From positions 62,001 through 126,000 of the forward strand of contig CAVZSO010000013.1 in the NCBI GenBank assembly GCA_963777975.1: a stretch of 64,000 bases of DNA, read 5' to 3'. The notes beneath the pieces are model-generated. The model saw nothing but the letters and a program-made list of their open reading frames with translations, was not told the origin of the DNA and did not search any database. This stretch comes from CSP1-4 sp963777975. GTDB taxonomy: Bacteria > Chloroflexota > Limnocylindria > Limnocylindrales > CSP1-4. This document shows, piece by piece, positions 27,167 to 39,053 of the stretch (the first letter of the stretch is position 1; each line of letters starts with the position of its first letter). The translations under genes and the position numbers were made by a program.

Positions 27167-27501
27167 GTGCCGGTGCTCGCCGAACGGTCGAGTGGCCAGG
27201 CCGGCCATCGAGCCTGGAGTGCCGGTGCGGACGACGTTCACCCGAGTGACCGAACGACGGAGCCTCTTCACTGCCCGTTCGTCGCCGCGTACCCACCCGA
27301 CGGGTCATCAGGGCAACCGCGCGCTGTCGGCGACGCCCAACACCGCCACGCCAGGGTTCACCGACGGTCGAGTGGCGGCCTGGTGATGCGCCAGTCGCTT
27401 CCAATACCCATCCCGCGGGTATCCGGCGATCTCGCGATGGGCCGGCAAGCAGCGGGACTTCGTCGTTCAGGAGCGCAGCCGCGGTGACGTAGGATGCGGC
27501 C
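27167..27501. other. 335-bp gap between mutase and epimerase genes with short direct repeats
   Basis: No convincing gene is seen. GAGTGCCGGTGC occurs at 27165-27176 and 27217-27228, and ACGGTCGAGTGGC at 27184-27196 and 27364-27376. A TAGGAT hexamer (27490-27495) lies 6 nt before the epimerase ATG and is a probable -10, suggesting a leaderless transcript. The gap separates the epimerase from the carboxylase-mutase operon. Confidence 0.4.
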
Positions 27502-27972
27502 ATGACGCCGCCGCCAGCTGCTGCCAGGCTCGCCAACGACCACCGGCTCGGGAAGGTGCATCACGTCGCCATCGTCGTCCGCGACCTCGATGCCGCGCTC
27601 GGCTTCTACCGGGACATCCTGGGTCTCGTCGTCGAGCTGGTCGAGCCCATCCCCCACGATGGGGTGACCATCGCGTTCCTGCCCATCGGGGAATCGAAGC
27701 TCGAGCTGGTCATGCCGACCGACGAGTCGACCGGCGTGGCGCGCTTCCTGGCCAGCAAGGGTGAGGGCTTCCATCACGTCTGCTTCGAGGTCCCCCACAT
27801 CGCCGACACCCTCACTCGGATGGCCATCGATGGCGTCGAGCTCATCGACACCGTGCCCCGCAAGGGCGCCGAAGGCCCGGTCGCCTTCCTTCACCCGCGA
27901 TCGTGCCATGGGGTGCTGGTCGAGCTGATCGAGGCACGCGGCGGCCCGGCGTGGAAGGCGTTGGGCTACTAG
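27502..27972 (+). CDS. mce: Methylmalonyl-CoA epimerase (VOC family)
   Basis: A 156-residue vicinal-oxygen-chelate protein with two beta-alpha-beta-beta-beta modules. Metal ligands appear as His in GKVHHVAIVVRDLD, Glu in SKLELVMPT, His in GEGFHHVCFEV and Glu in GVLVELIEA. It converts the (S)- to the (R)-epimer of methylmalonyl-CoA between the carboxylase and the mutase encoded just upstream. The length is normal for the family. Confidence 0.9.
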   Translation: MTPPPAAARLANDHRLGKVHHVAIVVRDLDAALGFYRDILGLVVELVEPIPHDGVTIAFLPIGESKLELVMPTDESTGVARFLASKGEGFHHVCFEVPHIADTLTRMAIDGVELIDTVPRKGAEGPVAFLHPRSCHGVLVELIEARGGPAWKALGY

Positions 27973-28041
27973 GAACGCACGATCATCCCGCGCGGAGCCG
28001 AGGCGCTCCCCGGGGAGACCGATGGGCTCCGACGCTCGTCG

Positions 28042-31000
28042 TTACCGCCGCATGCGGAGCGGGCTCTCGATCGCCACGAGGATGGCGGCCGCACGCTGCT
28101 CGGAGGCCATGGCCGCTGCCCGGCGGCGCGTCAGACGCAGCGCCTCCGCCCGCAGCCGCTCGGCCCGCGCCTGCCAGACCGTCAGCCCGAGCTCGTCCCA
28201 GGCGCGGACGGCGCGGCCGAACGAGACGGCGGCCGCGGCCGGATCTCCGCCTTGCAGCGCCAGGATGCCGCTCGTCTCGTGGTCGATCGCTCGCGGTTCG
28301 CGACCCGTCAAGGGGCCGATCGCGACGGTCGTCGCGCCCGTCCTCGCCGACGTCCGCCGCCGTCGCTCGGCGACTGTCGACCGAGGGTCGTGCGGCGGGC
28401 ACGCGCTCGAGCGCGGCGACCTGAGCGAGCGCCGCCTCGGCCGTGGCGACGAGCCCGATCGCGTCGAGGGACGCCGCCAGTCGGTGGGCTCGTCGCAGCT
28501 CTTGGATGGCCTCACGGAGACGACCGGCACCGAGATGGGCGCGACCGCGGAGCAGCGGGCCGAGCGGCACGAGCGCCCGCCAGCCATTGGCTGTGGCGCG
28601 TGCCTCGCCTGACGCCGCAGCCTCGACGGCTCGGTCCCAGTGCCCTCGATCGAGGTGCACGGCCGCGGTCGTCAGGTCGATCTCGGCCAGCTCCATCGTC
28701 ACACCCAGCTCGATCAGGATCCGTCGGGCCGTGGCCAGCCGCTGCATCGCCTGACGTGGTCGCCCGGCCCTCATCGCTGATCGCGCCCCCGCCGCCAGGA
28801 CCAGCGCGCGCAGATGGCGGGCGCCGACGGAGTCGGCGATGCGCAGGAGGCCGGCGATGCGAGGCTCGGCCTCGGCGGGGCGACCGGCGGCTGTGCGAAC
28901 CAGGGCCTCGATGAGCAGGCTGTCGACCTCGACCCAGCGATCGCCCGCCTCGGCCGCCGAAGGGCGGGCCTCGAGGGCCGCTCCGAGCGCGCCGTCGAGA
29001 TCGCCTCGATACCAGGCCGCGTAGGCCGCCGCGCGACGCAAGGAGGCGACGCCCCGTTCGTCTCCACTGCGGGCGACCAGCCGGGTCGCCCGGGCCAGCC
29101 AGTCGCGCGCCTCGCGCCCGCCGGCCACCGTCAGCAGGTAGGCCAGGTCGACGGCGACCAGCTCGCGTTCCGGTCGATCCCGACCGTACAGCGCGAACGC
29201 CTTGCGGTACGACCGCAGCTCGCCCACGAAGTCGTCGAAGCGTTGCGCCTCCGCCAGCCGGTGGTAGGCGCGGGCGGTGCCAACACGGTCGCCGGTCGTC
29301 TCGAAGACGCCCAGGGCGCGTTCGATGAGCGTTCGCGCGACGGCGACCTCGCCGAGGTTGCTGCGGGCTCGACCGAGCGCCAGCAGCGCGAAGCCGAGCG
29401 TGTCGGTCGGCCCGGTGGTGGCCACGAGATCGAGCGCACGCTCGGCCGCCTCGATCGCCTCACGGTGACGCCCGAGCTCGCCGAGGCCTTCGGCGCGCCC
29501 GATGAGCAGCCGCGCCAGCTCATCGCCTTCGGCGGCTGCAGGGTCGATCGCGGCGATCGCCAGGCCACGTCCATAGAGCGTCTCTGCCAACCGTGGCTGC
29601 AGGGCGAAGACCGCATCGCCCCATCGGCGCAGGGATCGGCTGGCGAGTCGTGCCGCGTCGTGATCGGGGCCCTCGCGCGAGGAGAGGCGACCGAGCTCCC
29701 AGGCCTGTTCGTACTGATGCGCGACGGCCGCCACCGCGACCCCACCGACGCGCATCTCCAACCAGTCCGCGATGCGTCGGTGTCGCAGCGCACGATCCGC
29801 CCGCGGCAGGGACTCATACGCCACGTCACGGATGACGTCGTGCTTGAACGCGAGCTCGATGGCCCCCGGGACGCGCGAACCCGAGCGACGGCGGAGGATG
29901 TCGCGAGCCTCGAGCTCGACGAGGCTGTCGCGCAGCGACCCGGGCGCCCGACCGCGGTCATCGGATGCCATCGCCTCGAGCAACGCGTCCCAGGTCACCG
30001 AGCCGGCGACCGAGGCATCCTGGAGCGTTGCCTTGGCCGCTGTCGAGAGGCGGTCGAGCCGCGCCGCGACGACCAATCGGAGCGTGGCCGGGACGCGCTC
30101 GATGGCCTTCGGGTCGGCGACCTGCCAGCCGCTCCGGCCGCGGACGAGGGCGCGCGTCTCGACGAGCATCCGCGCGCTCTCCTCGAGAAAGAGCGGGTTG
30201 CCCGCCGCCCGTGCGACGAGGCGGCTGACGACAGCCGGTGGGACATCGCCCTCCAGCGCGCTGGCGATGACGGATCGCGCGTCTCGAGCGCCGAGCGCGC
30301 CGAGGCGGACCGTCGTCAAGCGTCGTCGCCATGTCTCGGGCTCGGGTCTCGAGAGGGCGAGGAACAGGACACGCTCGGACCACGGCGCGAGATCGACCGC
30401 CTCGAGCAGCAGCTGGAGATCCGGATCGGCCCAGTGGACGTCGTCGAGGACGACGATCGTCGGTCTGCCTGCCGCCAGCGCTCGGATGACCGGCTCGACG
30501 GTCGCCCGAGGATCGAGCGCCGCACCGCCGGGCGGACCCGGCTGGTCGCCTGTGACGGAAGCCTCGTGGAGACCGAGGATCGTCTCCAGCTGACGTTCGA
30601 GCCCGGCCATGGCCGGGCTCGGTGTCGCCGCCCGGGCGTCGCGCGCGACGCGGCGGAGCCGTCGCCGGGCGATCGACGGGCTGACCCCGGGTCCGATGCC
30701 GACGAACGTCCCGATGGCCTGGGCGACGGGCGCCAGCGGCAGCCGCTGGCCATACGGATGGCAGGCGCCGTACAGATGCAGCCAGCCGGGCAGCCGGGTC
30801 CGGAGCTCGTCGGCGAGCCTGGTCTTGCCCAGGCCGGGCTCGTCGACCACGACCAGCACGCGGCTGCGATGCTCCGCCTCGACCGCTGCGGCCTCCGACA
30901 GCAGGCGGCGCACGATGGCCGTCCGATCGACGAACGGTGAGGTCGGGACCTCGAGCGACCGGAAGCGCCCTGATCGCCCGCTCGCCGCGGCTCGGATGCC

Positions 31001-31681
31001 CCGCGCCTCGAAGGTCGTCAGCGGCCGTGCCTTGCCTTTGGCCGCCTGCAGCCGGCGTGGTCCGTAGCGCAACGAGCCGCGGGTCAGGGCCTGCGTGGAG
31101 GCGCCGACGATGACCTGACCGGCGACGGCCAGACCGGCCAGCCGCGAGGCCACGTTGACGGTGTCGCCGACGATCGCGAAGCCCGACGCCTCGCGCGACG
31201 GCGCCACCATGACCTCGCCCGTATTGACGCCGACGTGCAGGCCGGGAAACGCCACCGCGGCCTGCCGTGCGGCGAGGTGTCCGGCCCGGCTGACCATCGC
31301 CAGGGCGGCGCGGACCGCTCGCTCGGCGTCGTCGTCATGGGCGGTCGGCACCCCGAAGACGGCCATGAACCCGTCGCCCATGACCTGAGGCACCGTCCCG
31401 CCGTGTCCTTCGACGACCAGGCGAAGGTCGGTCATCCAGGGCCGGACGACACCGAAGACCTCCTCCGGATCGAGCGCCTCGGCCAGCGCCGTGTAGCCGG
31501 CCAGGTCGGCGAACAGGACGCTGACGACCTTGCGCTCCGACTGGAGCACGGGCTCGCCGCACGTCGGGCAGGTGATGGCGTCCCGCGGCAGGACCGACCC
31601 GCAGGCCGGGCATGGTCGACCGCCGTCGCTCGTGCCGCTCCCTTGGTCAGGGCTCCGTCGTCGGGCGCGGGCCACCCGCAC
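28042..31681 (-). CDS. Zinc-ribbon / class III nucleotide cyclase / AAA ATPase / TPR regulatory protein (3' frameshift)
   Basis: A protein of about 1210 aa. N-terminal zinc ribbon CPACGSVLP...CPTCGEP; cyclase homology domain with metal Asp in VSVLFADLAGYT and VMGDGFMAVFG, and GDTVNVASRLAG; AAA_16 domain with Walker A DEPGLGKTRLA and Walker B TIVVLDDVHWADPD; then many TPR-like helical repeats. Such proteins couple a cyclase to an STAND-type ATPase. The last about 100 residues are in another frame: removing one base of CCC 28337-28339 gives TTVAIGPLTGREPRAIDHET and a stop at 28042. The uncorrected frame ends at 27983 in Arg-rich sequence. GTG 31681 start. The regulated process is unknown. Confidence 0.8.
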
Positions 31682-31701
31682 TCACCCGCCTGTCACCCTC
31701 G

Positions 31702-32271
31702 TCACTGGGCGCCCGGGGCGAGCTGCTCGGTCGTGTCGTTGAGGACGATCGCGCTATCGGTCGAGAGGACGCCGGCGGTCCCATTGATCCGCACGATCTG
31801 ATCCCCGAGCGCTTCGAGCGAGTCGGCATCGACCTCGACCAGGATGTCCCAGTCGCCGGCGACCACGGCGGAACCGAACTGGTCGTCGCCCTGGAAGTCA
31901 TCATTGAGCCGATCGAAGACGGTCATCGCCTGGCCAGGTTCGGTCCGGATCCGGACATAGGCGCCGATGGGCAGCTTCTCGCTCCAGCGCGTCGGTGCCT
32001 TGGGCCCCTTGACCACGGCCAGCCCGACGCTGGTGCCCGGGTTGACCGCGTCGCGGATGACCGTCAGCTTCTCTCGGAGGTCGGTCAGCGACGCCAGCTG
32101 ATCGCGACCCTCGGTCGCGACTTCGACGAAGGCGACCGAGCCGAACTCTCCGGAGAGGACCCGCGCGGCGTAACGCACGCGACCGGCGCCCCAGAGCGTC
32201 TTGAGCTTGTCCATCGTCGCTTCGCTCCCCGAGGGGACGAAGACATAGGCGTCCAGCGTCTCGTTCGACAT
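31702..32271 (-). CDS. Lrp/AsnC ligand-binding (RAM) domain protein, two tandem domains, no HTH
   Basis: A 189-residue protein with two ferredoxin-like RAM domains: residues about 5-80 (DAYVFVPSGSEATMDKLKTL...SVAFVEVATEGRDQL) and about 100-185 (IGAYVRIRTEPGQAMTVFDRL...DWDILVEVDADSLEAL). No DNA-binding helix-turn-helix precedes them, unlike Lrp/AsnC regulators. ATG 32271 has GGGAGG 8 nt upstream. It lies 20 bp upstream of the cyclase/ATPase gene on the same strand. It may bind amino acids or act as a small effector-sensing partner (inference). Confidence 0.75.
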   Translation of the reverse strand: MSNETLDAYVFVPSGSEATMDKLKTLWGAGRVRYAARVLSGEFGSVAFVEVATEGRDQLASLTDLREKLTVIRDAVNPGTSVGLAVVKGPKAPTRWSEKLPIGAYVRIRTEPGQAMTVFDRLNDDFQGDDQFGSAVVAGDWDILVEVDADSLEALGDQIVRINGTAGVLSTDSAIVLNDTTEQLAPGAQ

Positions 32272-32370
32272 GGTCGCTTCCTCCCTGCCGCCGGCGGGCG
32301 CGCGGCTTTGGTCTAGTTGACGCCTCCGCGCCGCCGATTGCAAGGGTCCGTCTGCATGCGTCGGGCCGAC

Positions 32371-32838
32371 CTACCGCCAGAAGCCGGCGTGGACGGCGCG
32401 CGCCTCGTCCTCCAGCGCTGGGCCCTCGACGATCGTCTGGCGCTGACCCCGCGCGAACACCTCGCGGCAGGGCAAGGCCATCGTCGGGTTGGCGGGGTCG
32501 TCGCCGGTCATCGCACGCAGCGCGTCCTCGGCGAGCGCGTAGACGACACGCCCGATGCCGCTCCAATAGATCGCGCCGGCGCACATCGCGCACGGCTCCG
32601 TGCTCGTATAGAGCGTCGCCATGGTGAGCGTCGTCGGGTCGACGTGCGAGATGGCCCGAACGGCGTTGAGCTCGGCGTGCGCGGTCGGCCCGTCGACGGC
32701 GACACTGTTGCCGGCCTCCGCCAGCGTCGTGCCGTCAGCCGCCACGATGACGGCGCCGAAGGGATGGTTGCCATCGGCGCGTGCCAGGCGTGCCAGCTCG
32801 ATCGCCTGGCGCAGGTGATGCTGGTCCAGTTCGTTCAT
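32371..32838 (-). CDS. Nucleoside/nucleobase deaminase (CDA fold, guanine deaminase-like)
   Basis: A 155-residue zinc deaminase with the catalytic HAE in GPTAHAELNAVRAI and the PCxxC zinc motif in TSTEPCAMCAGAIYWSG. The pattern NHPFGAVIV and the short C-terminus with REVFARGQ fit guanine deaminase/cytosine deaminase-like proteins better than tRNA adenosine deaminase TadA. The substrate cannot be assigned from sequence alone. It stands alone between the RAM protein and sucD. Confidence 0.82.
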   Translation of the reverse strand: MNELDQHHLRQAIELARLARADGNHPFGAVIVAADGTTLAEAGNSVAVDGPTAHAELNAVRAISHVDPTTLTMATLYTSTEPCAMCAGAIYWSGIGRVVYALAEDALRAMTGDDPANPTMALPCREVFARGQRQTIVEGPALEDEARAVHAGFWR

Positions 32839-32888
32839 GGATCGAGGCGCTGACTACGGACCCGCTGGCGTGACGGCGGTGCTCCGGG

Positions 32889-33770
32889 TCACCTGAGCCC
32901 CGCATCGCGCAGCAGCGCCGGGATCTCGGTCGGTGAGTCGGCCACGCTGATACCTGCCGCCTCGAGCGCGGCGACCTTGCCGGCCGCCGTGCCCATGCCG
33001 CCCGAGATGATGGCCCCGGCGTGGCCCATGCGCTTGCCCTCCGGCGCCGTGCGGCCGGCGATGAAGGCGACCATGGGCCGACCCTGAAGATGACCCGCGG
33101 CGTAGGCCGCGGCCTCCTCCTCCTCGGCGCCGCCGATCTCGCCGATGAGCACGATGGCGTCGGTCTCGGGGTCCTCGCGGAAGAGCGTCAGCACGTCGCG
33201 GAACGTCAGCCCGTGGATCGGGTCGCCGCCGATGCCGACGCAGGTCGACTGCCCGATGCCGGCGTCGGTCATGGCCTGCACGACCTCGTAGGTCAAGGTG
33301 CCCGACCGAGAGACCAGCCCGACCCGTCCCTCGCGATGGATCGAGCCCGGGATGATGCCGACCTTGGCCCGACCCGGGGAGGTGGCGCCGGGGCAGTTAG
33401 GCCCGATGAGCCGGGCTCCCGCCGCTTCCACCACGGGCACGACCTTGAGCATGTCGAGGGCCGGGATGCCCTCGGTGATGCAGAAGATCGTGCCGATGCC
33501 CGCGTCACAGGCTTCGAGGATGGCGTCGGGGGCGCCGGCGGCGGGGACGTAGATGACGCTCGTATCGGCGCCCGTCGCAGCCACCGCCTGCGCCACCGTA
33601 TCGAAGACCGGGACGCTGCCGTCGAGCGCCAGCTGACCGCCCTTGCCGGGCGTCACGCCGGACACCACGTTGGTGCCATAGGCCTGCATCTGGCGAGCGT
33701 GGAAGTCGCCCTCGCGGCCGGTGATGCCCTGGACGAGGAGCCGCGTCGAGCCATCGACGAGGATGCTCAC
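32889..33770 (-). CDS. sucD: Succinate-CoA ligase (ADP/GDP-forming) alpha subunit
   Basis: A 293-residue alpha subunit. The N-terminal CoA-binding fold has LLVQGITGREGDFHARQM and NVVSGVTPGKGGQ. PNCPGATSPGRAKVGIIPG follows, then the phospho-His loop GKRMGHAGAIISGGMGTA. GTG 33770 overlaps the sucC stop as GTGA. With SucC it converts succinyl-CoA, a product of the methylmalonyl-CoA mutase, to succinate with substrate-level phosphorylation. Confidence 0.95.
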   Translation of the reverse strand: MSILVDGSTRLLVQGITGREGDFHARQMQAYGTNVVSGVTPGKGGQLALDGSVPVFDTVAQAVAATGADTSVIYVPAAGAPDAILEACDAGIGTIFCITEGIPALDMLKVVPVVEAAGARLIGPNCPGATSPGRAKVGIIPGSIHREGRVGLVSRSGTLTYEVVQAMTDAGIGQSTCVGIGGDPIHGLTFRDVLTLFREDPETDAIVLIGEIGGAEEEEAAAYAAGHLQGRPMVAFIAGRTAPEGKRMGHAGAIISGGMGTAAGKVAALEAAGISVADSPTEIPALLRDAGLR

Positions 33771-34939
33771 GAAGCCGATCCCGCGGCCGCGACCGCCTTG
33801 GCCGCCGCATCGTCGAGGCTGCTCGCGGTCTCGAAGGCCGCCGCCTTGAGGATGGCCGCGGCTTCCTCCGCATTGGTGCCCACGATGCGCACGACCATGG
33901 GCACGTCTCGCGCCTGCTGGGCGCGCGCCTCGACGAGACCACGGGCGACCTCGTCGCCGCGCGTGATGCCGCCGAAGATGTTGACCAGGATGGCGCGCAC
34001 GTTCTCGTCCGACAGGATCAGCCTCATCGCTGCGGCCACCTTGTCGGCCCTTGCGCCACCGCCGATGTCCAGGAAGTTGGCCGGCGCGCCGCCGGCGCGC
34101 TTGACGAGGTCCATCGTGGCCATCGCCAGCCCGGCACCGTTGACCATGCAGCCGATGGTCCCCTCGAGCTTGATGAAGTTGAGGCCCTCGGTACGCGCCT
34201 CGATGTCGGTCGGGTCCTCCTCGGCCAGGTCCCGCATGGCCTCCAGCGCCGGATGGCGGGGGAGGGCGGAGTCGTCGATGGTGACCTTGGCGTCGAGGCA
34301 TTGCAGCGTCTGCAGCTCGCTGCCGTCGGCTGCACGTTCGCGCACGATGGCCAGGGGATTGACCTCGACCAGGTCGGCGTCGGTGTCGCGCATGATCGAC
34401 ACGAGCCCCCGGGCGATGGCCACGGCAGGCTTGAGGTGGGCACCGAGGCCGAGCGCGAAGGCCATCGAGCGGGCCTGGTGATCGAGCAGCCCGAGATGCG
34501 GGTGGGCGTGGATGCGCACGATGGCGTCGGGGTCGGTCCGGGCGACCTCCTCGATCTCGATGCCACCGGCGGCCGAGCCCATGAGCAGGATCCGCCGAGC
34601 GGCCCGATCGAGGACGGCGCCCAGGTAGACCTCCCGGACGATGTCGGCGGCCGGCGCGACGAGCACCGTCTGGACGGTGATGCCCTTGATGTCCATGCCC
34701 AGGATCTGCCTGGCGACCGCCTCCGCCTCGGCCGCGCTGCCGGCGAGCTTGACGCCGCCAGCCTTGCCACGGCCGCCGACGAGGACCTGAGCCTTGATCA
34801 CGACCCCATCGGCACCCTCGCGGAGCTGGGTCTCGGCCAACGTCCGCGCCTCATCCGGCGAGCGTGCCACGCCGTAGGGTGGCACCGGCAGGCCGGCCGC
34901 CGCGAGGAGCGTCTTGGCGTGGTACTCCTGCAGCTTCAC
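33767..34939 (-). CDS. sucC: Succinate-CoA ligase beta subunit
   Basis: A 390-residue beta subunit with an ATP-grasp fold: MKLQEYHAKTLLAAAGLPVP, VIKAQVLVGGRGKAGGVKLA, then DLVEVNPLAIV and GTIGCMVNGAGLAMATMDLV, ending in the alpha-subunit contact region DIGGGA...NIFGGITRGDEVA. It is the first gene of sucCD and is divergent from sdhCDAB across a 209-bp gap, so the two TCA units share a promoter region. Confidence 0.95.
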   Translation of the reverse strand: MKLQEYHAKTLLAAAGLPVPPYGVARSPDEARTLAETQLREGADGVVIKAQVLVGGRGKAGGVKLAGSAAEAEAVARQILGMDIKGITVQTVLVAPAADIVREVYLGAVLDRAARRILLMGSAAGGIEIEEVARTDPDAIVRIHAHPHLGLLDHQARSMAFALGLGAHLKPAVAIARGLVSIMRDTDADLVEVNPLAIVRERAADGSELQTLQCLDAKVTIDDSALPRHPALEAMRDLAEEDPTDIEARTEGLNFIKLEGTIGCMVNGAGLAMATMDLVKRAGGAPANFLDIGGGARADKVAAAMRLILSDENVRAILVNIFGGITRGDEVARGLVEARAQQARDVPMVVRIVGTNAEEAAAILKAAAFETASSLDDAAAKAVAAAGSAS

Positions 34940-35148
34940 GGGCGGTCACGGGCTCCGGCTGGCGATGGGATGGGGAGCGTCAGGATAGCGCGCCACCCGC
35001 TGCCCGACGCCGACCACCGGTCGCCCCTCGGCGGGTAGGGAATCGCGTTACGATTGGGCGGCCGGCCAGTCCGGTCACTCGGAGGACGACGTCCGCGCGG
35101 CCCAGTCTCCGCCCGCTCGGCGCCCGCTCGGCTCGACTCGGAGGTCGG

Positions 35149-35538
35149 ATGCTGCTCCGCTACCGCGGCCGCGAAGGGATGTACGGGTGGCTCTTCCACC
35201 GCATCAGCGGCATCGCGATCTGGGCCTTCGTCATCCTCCACGTCATCGACATCTACCTCGTCGGCGGCAACCCCGACGCGTATGACGAGCTGCTGGCCAT
35301 CTACGCCAGCACCGTCGGGCGCATCCTCGAGGTGCTCCTCGGGGCGGCCCTGCTGTACCACGCCCTGAACGGCTTGCGGATCGTGGTCATGGACTTCTGG
35401 CCGTCGCTGACGCGCTTCCATCGGGCCCTCTGGTGGGCCGTCTGGGTGCCCTTCCTGATCATCGGCGTCCCGGTCGCGTACCAGATCCTGGCACCGATCT
35501 TCGGGCTGCCGCAGTTCGATGTCGGTGGTCAGCGATGA
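35149..35538 (+). CDS. sdhC: Succinate dehydrogenase cytochrome b556 subunit
   Basis: A 129-residue membrane anchor with three helices: about residues 17-38 (ISGIAIWAFVILHVIDIYLV), 58-80 (ILEVLLGAALLYHALNGLRI) and 94-118. SGIAIWAFVILHV and YHALNG carry the His residues expected to ligate heme b. ATG 35149 has GGAGG 4-8 nt upstream. TACGAT (35049-35054) is a possible -10 for the sdh operon. The stop overlaps sdhD as ATGA. Confidence 0.88.
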   Translation: MLLRYRGREGMYGWLFHRISGIAIWAFVILHVIDIYLVGGNPDAYDELLAIYASTVGRILEVLLGAALLYHALNGLRIVVMDFWPSLTRFHRALWWAVWVPFLIIGVPVAYQILAPIFGLPQFDVGGQR

Positions 35539-35951
35539 GCGAGGACCCGGCGGCCATGAGCATGTACTCGCGGGTCGGACGTCCTCGACCGCCGCGGCGC
35601 AGCCGCGAATACGTGCTCTGGGTCCTGATGCGCGTGACCGGGCTGGCGCTCTTCGTCCTCGCCCTCGCCCACTACCTCATCGTCCACTTCCTCTTCGACC
35701 CGGCCCAGCAGACCGCGACCTGGATCATCGATCAGCGCTGGAACCAGGTCTTCTGGCGTGCCTTCGACTGGACGCTCCTGATGTTGGTCCTCTTCCACGG
35801 TTTCATGGGCATGCGCACGGTCATCGGCGACCACGTCCGTCGGCCCCGGCTGCGCGCCGGCCTGCTGTTCGCGCTCGCGGTCCTGGGCGTCTTCCTGTTC
35901 ATCATCGGCACGCTGGTGGTCTTCACCCTGCCGGTGCCGGGCGAGACATAA
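35535..35951 (+). CDS. sdhD: Succinate dehydrogenase hydrophobic membrane anchor subunit
   Basis: A 138-residue anchor with three membrane segments: VLMRVTGLALFVLALAHYLI, LLMLVLFHGFMGMRTVI and LLFALAVLGVFLFIIGTLVV. RVTGLALFVLALAHY and LFHGFMGMR are typical of SdhD and provide quinone/heme-region residues. ATG 35535 overlaps sdhC as ATGA, and sdhA follows after 1 nt. Confidence 0.87.
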   Translation: MSEDPAAMSMYSRVGRPRPPRRSREYVLWVLMRVTGLALFVLALAHYLIVHFLFDPAQQTATWIIDQRWNQVFWRAFDWTLLMLVLFHGFMGMRTVIGDHVRRPRLRAGLLFALAVLGVFLFIIGTLVVFTLPVPGET

Positions 35952-35952
35952 C

Positions 35953-37728
<1,776 letters not shown>

Positions 37729-37747
37729 GCAGAAGGGCGACGAGACG

Positions 37748-38446
37748 ATGCAGGTCAAGCTGCGCATCCTGCGCTACGACCCCCAACGCGACGACAAGCC
37801 GCACTGGGAGTCGTACCTCGTCGAGGCCGGCCCGATGGACCGTGTGCTCGACCTGCTGCATACGGTCAAGTGGGAGACGGATGGCACGCTGACCTTCCGC
37901 CGTTCCTGCGCACACGGGGTGTGCGGCTCGGACGCGATGCTCATCAACGGCCGCAATCGGCTGGCCTGCAAGATCCGGGTCGACCAGCTGGGCTCGAAGA
38001 TCTCCGTCGCGCCGCTGCCCGGGCTGCCGGTGGTCAAGGACCTCGTGGTCGACATGGAGGACTTCTTCAGCAAGTACCGGAGCGTCAAGCCGTACCTCAT
38101 CAACGAGAGCCCGGAGCCGACCCGCGAGCGCCTCCAGACGGCCGCCGAGCGGGCCCGCTACGACGACACGACGAAGTGCATCCTGTGCGCGGCCTGCACG
38201 TCGTCCTGCCCGTCGTTCTGGGCGCAGAAGGCCTATGTCGGCCCGGCCGCCATCGTCAACGCCCATCGGTTCATCTTCGACTCGCGCGATGAGGCGGCCG
38301 ACGAGCGGCTCGAGATCCTGGCCGATGAGGACGGCGTCTGGCGCTGTCGGACGATCTTCAACTGCACCGACGCCTGCCCGCGCGGCATCAACATCACGCA
38401 GGCCATCCTCGAGGTCTCGAGCGCCATCGTCGTCAAGCGGGTCTGA
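37748..38446 (+). CDS. sdhB: Succinate dehydrogenase iron-sulfur subunit
   Basis: A 232-residue Fe-S protein: [2Fe-2S] motif CAHGVCGSDAMLINGRNRLAC, [4Fe-4S] motif CILCAACTSSCP, and [3Fe-4S] region CRTIFNCTDACPRGI. It relays electrons from FAD to the membrane quinone site. It follows sdhA by 19 nt in the order C-D-A-B. Confidence 0.95.
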   Translation: MQVKLRILRYDPQRDDKPHWESYLVEAGPMDRVLDLLHTVKWETDGTLTFRRSCAHGVCGSDAMLINGRNRLACKIRVDQLGSKISVAPLPGLPVVKDLVVDMEDFFSKYRSVKPYLINESPEPTRERLQTAAERARYDDTTKCILCAACTSSCPSFWAQKAYVGPAAIVNAHRFIFDSRDEAADERLEILADEDGVWRCRTIFNCTDACPRGINITQAILEVSSAIVVKRV

Positions 38447-38448
38447 GG

Positions 38449-39010
38449 ATGGCCAGTCCCGAACCCGGCACGGGCGCGCCCGACGCCGTTCGGTCAGGGC
38501 CGCGACGGCTCGTCATCCGCACCGACGGCGCCTCGCGCAACAACCCCGGCCCGGCCTCCTGCGGGGCCGTCCTCATCGACGCCGACGGCCCCGATCCCGT
38601 ACGACCCTGACGCGCTGCCGGTCGCCGTCGTCGCCCGGGCACTCGGGGTGCGTACCAACAACGTGGCCGAGTACGCGGGGCTCGTGCTCGCCCTCCGCGA
38701 GGCGCGCCGCCTGGGCGCCGAGGAGATCGACCTGCGGCTCGACTCGAAGCTCATCGTCGAGCAGCTCAACGGTCGCTGGCGCGTCAAGGACGCCAAGCTG
38801 CAGGGCCTCTTCGCCGAGGCGCGACGGCACCTGGCGAGCTTCGCGCGCTGGTCCGCGAGCCACGAGCCGCGAGCGAGGAATCGGGCCGCCGATGCACTCG
38901 CCAATCTGGCCCTCGACGATCCGGACGCGGCAGCGTCGCTGGTGGCCGAGGTCGCGCGGCGCAACGGCCGCGAGCCGCCTTCGGCGCCCGAGGAGACCGC
39001 ATCGGTCTGA
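38449..39010 (+). CDS. rnhA: Ribonuclease HI, frameshifted near the 5' end
   Basis: The 5' frame from ATG 38449 encodes VIRTDGASRNNPGPASCGAV (first catalytic Asp) and stops at a TGA near 38610. The next frame carries the rest: RTNNVAEYAGLVLALREA (Glu), DLRLDSKLIVEQLNGRWRVK (Asp) and HEPRARNRAADALANLA (last Asp). Removing one C of CCC in GATCCCGTAC (about 38590) joins them as DADGPDPYDPDALPVAV. The corrected protein is about 186 aa and removes RNA from RNA-DNA hybrids. It sits 2 nt after the sdhB stop. Confidence 0.8.
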
Positions 39011-39053
39011 CCCGCCGCCTGCGCACTCGGGATGGGTCGACCGTGGTGGTCGG

